DNA from: Candidatus Sifarchaeum marinoarchaea
GTDB taxonomy: Archaea > Asgardarchaeota > Sifarchaeia > Borrarchaeales > Borrarchaeaceae
Direction of reading: 5' to 3'
Assembly (NCBI GenBank): GCA_016294985.1
Contig: JAECRW010000038.1
Location: 1-12,133, forward strand
DNA: 12,133 nucleotides
In this document: one piece after another, positions 6,971 through 12,133 of the stretch
Layout: each line of letters opens with the position of its first letter
Numbering within the stretch: position 1 is the stretch's first letter
Made by a program: the position numbers and the translations under genes
Notes under the pieces: generated by a model
Databases searched by the model: none
What the model saw: only the letters and a program-made list of their open reading frames with translations
Told to the model about the DNA's origin: nothing

Positions 6971-7012
6971 CCTCAATTCCTCCCCACCCTGAAGGGTAGG
7001 GATTCCTTGAGG
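6971..7012 (-). repeat. Second right-end-like hairpin
   Basis: CCTCAA (6971-6976) pairs with TTGAGG (7007-7012). An inner stem TCCC-c-ACCC (6981-6989) pairs with GGGT-a-GGGA (6994-7002) around TGAA. On the minus strand it reads GGAATCCC...GGGGAGGAATT, resembling another common IS605/TnpB right-end type. It probably belongs to a different element from the one at 6685. Confidence 0.45.
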
Positions 7013-7020
7013 TGAATCAG

Positions 7021-7052
7021 TGAACCACACTCCGAAGAGTGAGAAACTTCCT
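7021..7052 (-). repeat. Third hairpin of similar style
   Basis: CACTC (7028-7032) and GAGTG (7037-7041) close a CGAA loop. On the minus strand the context is AGTTTCTCACTC...GAGTGTGGTTCA, the same hairpin-then-GGTTCA/GGTAGTT layout as the other two. It may be a third degraded element end, or a plain hairpin. Confidence 0.3.
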
Positions 7053-7198
7053 GTTAAGTCAGTTAAGACGTTATATCCTCATATGACGACTAGAAATAAC
7101 ATTGAAATGTTTGTTCCACTAGCTCTCAATCAACAACTAATCTTGTCCTATTGATGAATAAACTCTGCCATACTTTCTTTCTTACAAAATCAATAACG

Positions 7199-7258
7199 TT
7201 ATATTTTTAATTCAATAAAGGAAGGGTTGAAAAATTTTGGATACCCAAAGGATAGCTT
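7199..7258 (+). promoter_or_regulatory. Promoter of the two-helix membrane protein gene
   Basis: A TATA-like TTATATTTTTAA (7199-7210) predicts a start near 7232. AAAGGA lies about six bases before GTG 7259. The rest of 7053-7198 shows nothing identifiable. Confidence 0.5.
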
Positions 7259-7948
7259 GTGAAGAACATGTCTGACACAGATAAAATTGTTTCTAGGAAG
7301 TCGCTTATGGGCGTAGGTGTTCTTTTACTTTTAGTAGGTGTATTCATTTTTCTTGCATTCCCTTTTATTGGCGTCATTATGGTTTCTATAGGCATTGGAT
7401 CACTTATCTATGCACTTAGGTCTGAAAAAACAGTAGCTGAAGCACTCCGGGACGAAGACTTCGTTGAATGGATCATGACAAAGATGAAGAAAAACAGAGG
7501 TGTAGCAATCTGGTATGCCATTGAGGAAGATGTACCCCTTTATAAAGGTAAAGCGAAGTATCTGCTGTACGGCAATACTGGAATGGCTGATGGCTTTCTC
7601 CTAGCAAAGATTGCCGCAGTCATGACTCCAAAATGGGACGTAGCTACTCTCATTTTCGATTTCAAAGACTGGGTAACAGCGTCGAATATAACAGATGTTG
7701 TTAAATCTGCAGAAAGATGGCTTATGGAGAAAAAATTCAAATGGATGTTTGTCATTGTGAATGGACGGGGATTTGAACGCCCCGCAAAAAGCACTACCTT
7801 AAATTTCAGAACAAAAGAAATTGGTTTAACTCTTACCGATCCACAACGAAAAATCATAGTGCAGGCAGATACCTGGTTAAGCAAACAACTTCTTAAGATT
7901 TTACGTCTCAAGGATTTTGAAACTATTAAGCCGAAAAGAGAGATGTGA
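7259..7948 (+). CDS. Unknown membrane-anchored protein with a cytosolic domain
   Basis: I do not recognise the family. The 229-residue protein begins at GTG 7259, supported by AAAGGA upstream; ATG 7268 is an alternative three codons later. Residues 15-52 form two hydrophobic helices in a hairpin. The remaining 175 or so residues are soluble and mixed alpha/beta. A strand ending in acidic/basic residues (D127...D134-F-K136 in WDVATLIFDFKDW) is followed by a helix (VVKSAERWLMEKKF) and a strand (WMFVIVNGRGF). That D...DxK arrangement recalls PD-(D/E)xK nuclease-like folds, but the resemblance is weak and unproven. It has its own promoter, and its 3' end converges with the next minus-strand gene. 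Confidence 0.75.
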   Translation: MKNMSDTDKIVSRKSLMGVGVLLLLVGVFIFLAFPFIGVIMVSIGIGSLIYALRSEKTVAEALRDEDFVEWIMTKMKKNRGVAIWYAIEEDVPLYKGKAKYLLYGNTGMADGFLLAKIAAVMTPKWDVATLIFDFKDWVTASNITDVVKSAERWLMEKKFKWMFVIVNGRGFERPAKSTTLNFRTKEIGLTLTDPQRKIIVQADTWLSKQLLKILRLKDFETIKPKREM

Positions 7949-7957
7949 ATTGAATAA

Positions 7958-8010
7958 TTTGCTTATTTAGGAATGAATTCTTCGTACTATCTAAGCAAAA
8001 CAAATCTTTT
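7958..8010. terminator. Inverted repeat between converging genes
   Basis: TTTGCTTA (7958-7965) and TAAGCAAA (7992-7999) are perfect 8-base inverted arms, with a smaller GAAT/ATTC pair inside. It lies between two converging stop codons (7948 and 8009), where a two-way terminator would be expected. CTTTT follows on the plus strand. Confidence 0.4.
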
Positions 8011-8329
8011 AGTAACCCTCAAAAATTTCAGGTGTTTCCACGTCAAGGTTCCACCAAGGCTTATTCCACTTTTTGTCAGACGTAGGAAGTTGTTCTAATA
8101 ACTCTTTAATTTTGGTTATAATCGTCGATATTTGACTGGTTGTTGCTCCAGCTGATTCAAGTACATCTTGATTATGTAAGAGATTCTCAAGGTTTAAGCG
8201 AACTGTTTTAAGGGTTTTTTTATCTGAGAGGATTTGCTTCATCTTTTCTACATCAATTGCTTCTGGGCCTTCACCAAGAGGATGATCAAGGAAGGCTGCG
8301 CTCACATCTTTTATATCTTTCTTTTCCAT
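8009..8329 (-). CDS. Small helical protein overlapping the nucleotidyltransferase gene
   Basis: A 106-residue acidic, largely helical protein with no recognised family. The N-terminal part (DVSAAFLDHPLGEGPEA) is followed by helices around 25-80 with heptad-like leucines (LENLLHNQDVLESA, IITKIKELLEQLP). The tail is tryptophan-rich (KKWNKPWWNLD). The RxxxxH of HEPN ribonucleases is absent. Its ATG at 8329 lies inside the preceding gene, with a 19-base overlap in another frame. The two are therefore almost certainly translated together, and their products may form a complex. A role as regulator or partner of the nucleotidyltransferase is inference. Confidence 0.78.
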   Translation of the reverse strand: MEKKDIKDVSAAFLDHPLGEGPEAIDVEKMKQILSDKKTLKTVRLNLENLLHNQDVLESAGATTSQISTIITKIKELLEQLPTSDKKWNKPWWNLDVETPEIFEGY

Positions 8330-9153
8330 CCAATTACGATTTTATCTTTATTATAATGCTCGTAGTGAAGTTGCCTATATAATACTCCTGCTGCCTCTAA
8401 TTGTTGAGTGACATCCTTTTCCATATCCATGATAAATTGGCATTTCGTGGCGATCATTTTTTCTAGACCAATAGTATATAACAGTTTTTTCGGATCTTCT
8501 TTTAATTCATCCTCGACATTAACTGTGTGTCTCATATCAATTTCATTAGTCAGAATATCCATAACTTCCACTGTCGGAAGGCTATCCTCATTACTTATTG
8601 TTTTGATCGAACGTAAGCGAAAGCGTGAACCGCGCCTCTGCATTGCAAAAATTCTGTCGCTGGTGCTCATAAAGTGCAGAAACATAGTTCCGTAAAGATC
8701 GCCCAACGCAAGGAGGAGTTTTCTTATCGCTCCTCCCTGTTTCCTAGGTACAACAATATCAATGTCATGGAGGACCCTTTCGAAGACACCGCCAGCGTTA
8801 CAACTTGGACAATGAAGTTTAAATGCGCCCCCGCCAAAAATGAGAATATTCAACGGCGTTTTTGATATTCTTTTCGGAACGATGTCAGGAAATTCTTTGT
8901 GAAGTTGATGGGCATTTCTTGCCGCTTTTAGCATAACTAATGAGGCTTTTATTGGTAAATACTCTAAATCTACATAGGAAGGTATTTCTAGCTCGTCCCT
9001 TATTTTAGGAAATTCTTCTGGCTTTACCTTTGAACTTAAAGGAAGCTCAACTTCTACACGATAAATGCCACCAGGTTCCTCGTAGAGTACTATTTTTTCA
9101 TTAGTAGGCATTTCTATCCACCTAATTGCAATCTCTTCAATGAAATTTGACAT
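8311..9153 (-). CDS. Nucleotidyltransferase-fold protein with a CxxC insert
   Basis: A 280-residue protein whose centre resembles the minimal nucleotidyltransferase/AbiEii-like superfamily. LIFGGGAFKLH (104-114) matches the GG-containing strand-helix turn. HDIDIVV (129-135) gives the metal-binding DxD (D130, D132). VEVMDIL (195-201) offers the third acidic residue, D199. IGLEKMIATKCQ (228-239) matches the E-K-L-x-A-x-K helix of these enzymes. Between the GG turn and DxD lies an unusual HCPSCNAGG segment (114-122). It may bind metal, but only one CxxC is present. The N-terminal 95 residues are not recognised. The substrate could be a nucleic acid, a protein or a small molecule. It overlaps the 106-residue gene downstream, which recalls toxin-antitoxin or defence pairs but does not prove one. 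ATG 9153 is the first start after the TATA box. Confidence 0.75.
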   Translation of the reverse strand: MSNFIEEIAIRWIEMPTNEKIVLYEEPGGIYRVEVELPLSSKVKPEEFPKIRDELEIPSYVDLEYLPIKASLVMLKAARNAHQLHKEFPDIVPKRISKTPLNILIFGGGAFKLHCPSCNAGGVFERVLHDIDIVVPRKQGGAIRKLLLALGDLYGTMFLHFMSTSDRIFAMQRRGSRFRLRSIKTISNEDSLPTVEVMDILTNEIDMRHTVNVEDELKEDPKKLLYTIGLEKMIATKCQFIMDMEKDVTQQLEAAGVLYRQLHYEHYNKDKIVIGWKRKI

Positions 9154-9188
9154 TGGTGCATTAAAGATGAGAATGTAAACGTTCCTAA

Positions 9189-9199
9189 TATAATATAAA
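9189..9199 (-). promoter_or_regulatory. TATA box of the nucleotidyltransferase operon
   Basis: TTTATATTATA on the minus strand lies about 42 bases before ATG 9153 and would give a leader of about 16 bases. Another AT-rich box, TTTTATATC near 9242-9234, is farther out. Confidence 0.5.
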
Positions 9200-9295
9200 C
9201 CATTATTGGAATCCGATCATTATTATATTTTAAGATATAAAAGGGTGATCATAATAATAATGTGTTTACTAGAACCTCACGGAATATCAACAGCT

Positions 9296-9505
9296 TTACC
9301 GAGTGAGAAACACAAACGCAACTACGACTATTAATGCCGCAACAATTGCGATCAGTTGATACTGCTGACGCCTTTTAAACTTTTGGTAGTCAATTTCACA
9401 CTCTGGACCACAGTATTCACTTCCGAATGGAATTGATACTCCGCAGTTTTTACAATGTGTGTGTTTTAAGAGCCCTTCTGGTTTTTTAATACGTTTTGTA
9501 CTCAT
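9296..9505 (-). CDS. DUF2116-type zinc-ribbon membrane protein
   Basis: A 69-residue protein with a short basic N-terminus, a zinc ribbon and one C-terminal transmembrane helix. The ligands are C18 and C21 (HCKNCG) and C32 and C36 (YCGPEC). The helix spans about residues 49-67 (LIAIVAALIVVVAFVFL) and follows a basic YQKFKRRQQ linker, so the ribbon should face the cytoplasm. This arrangement and length match DUF2116, a widespread archaeal family of unknown function. AAGGA lies about ten bases before ATG 9505. It has its own promoter with a perfect palindrome just downstream of the TATA box. Confidence 0.85.
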   Translation of the reverse strand: MSTKRIKKPEGLLKHTHCKNCGVSIPFGSEYCGPECEIDYQKFKRRQQYQLIAIVAALIVVVAFVFLTR

Positions 9506-9539
9506 CGCTCATTCGTCCTTCCAATTTTTAGCTCATCCC

Positions 9540-9566
9540 AATGTGTCACACATTCTATATAAAATT
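9540..9566 (-). promoter_or_regulatory. TATA box plus 15-base palindromic operator candidate for the DUF2116 gene
   Basis: TTTTATATAG (minus strand, about 9564-9555) is the TATA box. Next to it, between the box and the predicted start near 9533, is AATGTGT-C-ACACATT (9540-9554), a perfect inverted repeat with 7-base arms. A dimeric repressor bound there would block transcription. Confidence 0.55.
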
Positions 9567-9610
9567 GTCAGTGCTATAGCCTGAACTCACTTATAATCAT
9601 TAAAATGAGT

Positions 9611-9635
9611 ATAACGACATTTTTCGTTATCGAAA
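9611..9635 (-). terminator. Possible stem-loop after the JAMM gene
   Basis: ATAACG (9611-9616) and CGTTAT (9625-9630) form a 6-base stem a few bases beyond the JAMM stop codon. An alternative TTTCG/CGAAA hairpin overlaps it. It may assist termination. Confidence 0.3.
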
Positions 9636-9641
9636 CTTAGA

Positions 9642-10088
9642 TTAGGTTATTTTCAATTTGACATCAAATAGTTTTTCGTCATACCACTGAAAAGCCATCA
9701 TTTTCGGTTTCTTCTCTTCTCGGTTGAGAGATTGAATTATTATCCACACATTTTGATGTAACTTCATGTATTCAAGATCCCAATTTGATGGATTCGGCTG
9801 TGCAGGATGCGAATGAAAAATTCCTAAGAATTCAAGTCCTTGCTCTTCAGCAGTAGTTAGAATTTTGTAAAACAACTCAGGATCAATATAAAATCTCACA
9901 GTAGGATTGTCGGCACTATTCTCGGTTTCAACGATGTCCTTGATTATGACTTTTTCGTTATCAATATGACCAAATAAAACTCCGCATGCTTCTATTGGAT
10001 AACTACTTCTTGCTGCATCAATCATTTTCTGTTGTATATTCTTTGTTAGAACAACCTCTTTGAAAAAGGGCAAAAACATCGCCAACAT
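9642..10088 (-). CDS. JAMM/MPN+ (JAB domain) zinc metalloprotease
   Basis: A predicted zinc isopeptidase of the JAB1/MPN/Mov34 superfamily, 148 residues, stand-alone. The catalytic glutamate is E33 in PIEACGVLFG. The zinc ligands are H92, H94 and D104 in FHSHPAQPNPSNWD, with S101. Related archaeal enzymes remove ubiquitin-like SAMP/Urm1 modifiers or process sulfur-carrier proteins. The substrate here is not indicated, and no ubiquitin-like gene lies in the window. Between H94 and S101 there are six residues instead of the usual seven. ATG 10088 and ATG 10079 are both possible starts. Neither has a convincing ribosome-binding site, and the recognisable domain begins at about residue 14. The DUF2116 gene follows after 136 bases with its own promoter. 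Confidence 0.87.
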   Translation of the reverse strand: MLAMFLPFFKEVVLTKNIQQKMIDAARSSYPIEACGVLFGHIDNEKVIIKDIVETENSADNPTVRFYIDPELFYKILTTAEEQGLEFLGIFHSHPAQPNPSNWDLEYMKLHQNVWIIIQSLNREEKKPKMMAFQWYDEKLFDVKLKIT

Positions 10089-10140
10089 ATTTAATGAGTT
10101 TTTTAGATAGTAACAAAAATTCTCTTAATAATTCTCACCG

Positions 10141-10157
10141 GATAAAATAAAAATAAC
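10141..10157 (-). other. AT-rich tract between the zinc-ribbon and JAMM genes
   Basis: Minus-strand GTTATTTTTATTTTATC could end the 57-residue gene or serve as a distant promoter for the JAMM gene. The sequence does not distinguish the two. Confidence 0.3.
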
Positions 10158-10210
10158 GTTTAGGGAATGATGGTGTAAGTAAACAAACTTAGAGCGTAGA
10201 ACGTTTCAAA

Positions 10211-10384
10211 TTATTCTGACTTTTTCTCTTTAACCCATTGTTTTAATGTGATTTCTGTTGAACCACATTTTGGGCATGTAGGATGAAGCTTAAATAGCCC
10301 ATCTTCATCTTCAATCTGTTTATATTCAGCTTCTTGGAATTTATGACCACATTTAAGGCAAACATATTCGTCAGGTCTATCCAT
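10211..10384 (-). CDS. Small two-CxxC zinc-ribbon protein, 57 residues
   Basis: A compact soluble protein with C9/C12 (VCLKCGHKF) and C37/C40 (TCPKCGS), a classic zinc ribbon of two knuckles about 25 residues apart. The C-terminus is basic (LKQWVKEKKSE). Such ribbons bind nucleic acid or act as small subunits of RNA polymerase-, ribosome- or modification-related complexes; the family here is not identified. The ATG at 10384 is preceded by GAGGT and GGGGA within ten bases, a strong translation signal. A TATA-like CTTTTTATGG (10440-10431) lies about 50 bases upstream. Codon structure, start signals and the paired cysteines make it a credible gene despite its size. Confidence 0.8.
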   Translation of the reverse strand: MDRPDEYVCLKCGHKFQEAEYKQIEDEDGLFKLHPTCPKCGSTEITLKQWVKEKKSE

Positions 10385-10430
10385 TCTACCTCTTCCCCAC
10401 TAATTTTACTAGTAGAAATTTACGCTACTT

Positions 10431-10447
10431 CCATAAAAAGCTTATGG
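10431..10447 (-). promoter_or_regulatory. TATA box within an inverted repeat, small zinc-ribbon gene
   Basis: CCATAA (10431-10436) and TTATGG (10442-10447) are inverted arms with a 5-base loop. The minus-strand TATA candidate CTTTTTATGG fills one arm and the loop. It predicts a transcription start near 10410. Confidence 0.4.
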
Positions 10448-10527
10448 CATATTTTAAAGCGATGGTTTTTTAAAAACTGAATATAATGATGTAAAAATGA
10501 TTTTCTTCAAATTTCTAACCTGTAACA

Positions 10528-10570
10528 TTTTTATTAATTATAAGAGTTAACGATTGTGTGGTGGACGTAG
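10528..10570 (+). promoter_or_regulatory. Promoter of the four-helix membrane protein gene
   Basis: The AT-rich box TTTTTATTAATTATAAG (10528-10544) predicts a start near 10560-10568, giving a leader of about 30 bases before ATG 10595. The in-frame TTG at 10571 directly follows a TAG. Confidence 0.5.
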
Positions 10571-10594
10571 TTGTATGCACTTTGGCAAGATAAG

Positions 10595-11038
10595 ATGAAT
10601 AGGACCATACTTATCGGACTTATTCTGGCTGGAATTTGCATTGGGATAACTTTCTGGATTTGGGGTGACCCCGGGCGCTTTAAATTCATTTCTGATATAA
10701 GATCTGAACAATTAACTATAGGTGAGGATGGTTTTACCTACAGAATCTCGTTAATGACCTTCGTACGAGTGCTTTTACTAGTATTCTTCTATGTTGGATT
10801 TGTACTAGCTCTGTCAACATATCGAGAAAAGTATGGTGATCTTCCAGGATGGAATGAAGTACTGGTTCCCGCCATTTTAACCGCTATCATGGCCTATTTT
10901 ATCTGGGATTATCCTCGAACGGCGCCAGAGCAAACAGTGCAATATCTATATGCATGGCATCTTTATTATGTCTTAATTGGAACCTTCCTGTTTATTCTCT
11001 ATATTCATTATTCAGTATACGAATATGAAAAAGTTTGA
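10595..11038 (+). CDS. Unknown four-transmembrane-helix protein
   Basis: I do not recognise the family. From ATG 10595 it has 147 residues. Its hydrophobic segments are near 4-23 (TILIGLILAGICIGITFWIW), 55-74 (FVRVLLLVFFYVGFVLAL), 88-104 (VLVPAILTAIMAYFIWDY) and 117-138 (AWHLYYVLIGTFLFILYIHYS). A soluble loop of about 30 residues (DPGRFKFISDIRSEQLTIGEDG) separates helices 1 and 2. A frame beginning at TTG 10571 would add eight residues, but ATG is the better-supported codon. The loop and helix pattern give no catalytic residues. It is followed by a T-rich stretch and, 69 bases on, by the deacetylase gene. Functional linkage is uncertain. Confidence 0.78.
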   Translation: MNRTILIGLILAGICIGITFWIWGDPGRFKFISDIRSEQLTIGEDGFTYRISLMTFVRVLLLVFFYVGFVLALSTYREKYGDLPGWNEVLVPAILTAIMAYFIWDYPRTAPEQTVQYLYAWHLYYVLIGTFLFILYIHYSVYEYEKV

Positions 11039-11068
11039 TTTTCAGAGCTTAAAATCTTCCTTATCAAC

Positions 11069-11089
11069 TTTTTCTTCATTTTTTATTTG
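11069..11089 (+). terminator. T-rich tract that may also serve as promoter of the deacetylase gene
   Basis: CTTTTTCTTCATTTTTTATTTG follows the membrane-protein gene and could terminate it. Its 3' half (TTTTTATTTG, about 11079-11089) lies about 24 bases before ATG 11108, the spacing of a TATA box for a leaderless mRNA. Confidence 0.4.
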
Positions 11090-11107
11090 CAGGACGTGTA
11101 GAGATCG

Positions 11108-12133
11108 ATGAGTCGGGATTTTGGAATTGTTTATAATTCTAAATATGCAGACGTTAAGAATCCTCCTAATCATCCTCTTCAGGGAAGTCGTTATTTAAAA
11201 TCAATGGAGTTTTTTAAGGAAATTGGACTTCTTAGTAAGCCAAACATAAAGTTGATTGACCCAGAACCGGCTATTACTGATGAAATCTTATTTGCACATA
11301 CAAAGGATCATTTGGAATTAGTTAAAGAACTCAGTGAAAAAGGAAAAGGGCGATTTGATCTTGATACCCCTGCTTATAAAGGAATTTACGAAGTAGCTGC
11401 TTTAACAACCGGAGGATCACTTACTGCGATGCGCTCTGTATTAGCAGGAGATGTAGAATCTGCAATGAATCTTTCGGGAGGGTTTCACCATGCTACACCA
11501 ACTCAAGCACGAGGATACTGCATATTTAATGACATAAACATTATAGGCACGATATTATTAAACGAAGGTTTTCAGCGAGTGTTATATGTTGAAATTGATG
11601 CTCACTTTGGCGACGGAACTTACCATTTTTTTAAAGACGACCCAAAATTATTTACACTTTCATTTGCCGAGAGCGGCGAATCATTATACCCTTATTCTCA
11701 AGATCTCCTTTTCGGGAAAGGTGAAGGATATGGTTATCATCTGAACGTTCCGCTCCCAATCTGGACTAATGACGATGCGTTTCTTTATGCATTTCAGTCA
11801 GTTTTCTTACCTATAGTTTCTTCGTATAAGCCTGAATTCATTATATTCCAAAGTGGAGTTGATGGACATTGCCGCGACTGGCAATCACATCTTTTATTGA
11901 CTAAGAGAGCCTATCTTGAAGTGGCCCGTTTAATAAGAAGTGCTATAGATCGGAACAACACGAAATTGATTGTTCTAGGAGGCGGAGGTTATGATCCTGT
12001 GGCTGCATCCCTGTGCTGGGCTACTGTAATAAATGAATTAGCTGATTTGCAGTTAGATCTTACTTCATATGATGATGAATGTGAAAAGGAGCCGTACGAA
12101 GACAGTAATATGATGGAGAAAATAGAACAAGTT
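11108..12133 (+). CDS. Histone deacetylase/AcuC-like zinc hydrolase, cut by the right window edge
   Basis: The first 342 codons of a class I-type deacetylase, predicted to remove acetyl groups from lysine side chains or polyamine-like substrates. The active-site His pair is in GGFHHA (H127, H128). The zinc ligands are D164 and H166 in VEIDAHFGDGT and D252 in SGVDGHCRD. The transition-state Tyr is Y295 in LGGGGYDP. All catalytic positions are present. The residue after H166 is Phe, where many members have a second His (DxHH). The visible C-terminal part (DLTSYDDECEKEPYED) is acidic and the stop codon lies outside. Archaeal members may act on Alba or histone-like chromatin proteins or in acetate metabolism, and nothing here decides. 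No strong ribosome-binding site precedes ATG 11108, which fits a leaderless start. Confidence 0.92.
   Translation, partial: MSRDFGIVYNSKYADVKNPPNHPLQGSRYLKSMEFFKEIGLLSKPNIKLIDPEPAITDEILFAHTKDHLELVKELSEKGKGRFDLDTPAYKGIYEVAALTTGGSLTAMRSVLAGDVESAMNLSGGFHHATPTQARGYCIFNDINIIGTILLNEGFQRVLYVEIDAHFGDGTYHFFKDDPKLFTLSFAESGESLYPYSQDLLFGKGEGYGYHLNVPLPIWTNDDAFLYAFQSVFLPIVSSYKPEFIIFQSGVDGHCRDWQSHLLLTKRAYLEVARLIRSAIDRNNTKLIVLGGGGYDPVAASLCWATVINELADLQLDLTSYDDECEKEPYEDSNMMEKIEQV

Noticed and set aside
6783..6992. Plus-strand 69-codon frame
   Set aside because: It runs across hairpin-rich IS-remnant DNA and ends within a terminal stem. No motif was seen.
2941..7052. CRISPR array suggested by repeated hairpins
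   Set aside because: The hairpins differ in sequence, are irregularly spaced and lie in two distant blocks. No regular repeat-spacer pattern exists.
9218..9262. Inverted CATTATTAT/ATAATAATG arms around an AT-rich box
   Set aside because: The arms are low-complexity AT triplet repeats that occur easily by chance in this base composition.

Overview
The window looks like chromosomal DNA of an AT-rich archaeon. Most genes appear to be preceded by a TATA-like box about 25 bases before a short leader or the start codon. Transcription seems to end in T-rich tracts. The protein families fit archaea: a COG2229-type small GTPase, a DUF2116-type zinc-ribbon membrane protein, a stand-alone JAMM protease, a dolichol-phosphate-sugar synthase and a class I-like deacetylase. 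An Asgard or TACK lineage is possible, but nothing here settles the phylum.

Layout. 1-2922 (minus strand): a zinc-finger/helical protein cut by the window edge; a two-gene operon (GT2 glycosyltransferase, then SAM methyltransferase); and a Ras-like GTPase whose catalytic-Gln position is Leu. 2923-3727: no intact gene, but a heavily folded remnant resembling the right end of an IS200/IS605 (TnpB-type) element, then decayed DNA, then the permease promoter. 3728-5356 (plus): an APC-superfamily permease with a T-tract terminator. 5357-5732: a possible tiny leaderless ORF and the next promoter. 5733-6689 (plus): a calcineurin-like metallophosphoesterase whose stop codon lies in the end of a second IS605-like remnant. 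6685-7052: that remnant plus two more right-end-like hairpins, all in one orientation and with no transposase gene. 7259-7948 (plus): an unknown two-helix membrane protein. 8009-9153 (minus): a nucleotidyltransferase-fold protein overlapping a small helical protein. 9296-10384 (minus): DUF2116-like protein, JAMM protease and a 57-residue zinc ribbon. 10595-12133 (plus): an unknown four-helix membrane protein and a histone-deacetylase-like enzyme running off the right edge.

How they work together. Only two sets look like true operons: GT2 plus methyltransferase (16-base gap) and nucleotidyltransferase plus its 106-residue partner (19-base overlap). The other genes mostly have their own promoters and look like independent housekeeping or regulatory functions. 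The least explained parts are the overlapping nucleotidyltransferase pair, the transposase-less IS605-type ends, a perfect 15-base palindrome beside the DUF2116 TATA box, and an inverted repeat pairing the GTPase start codon with its TATA box.
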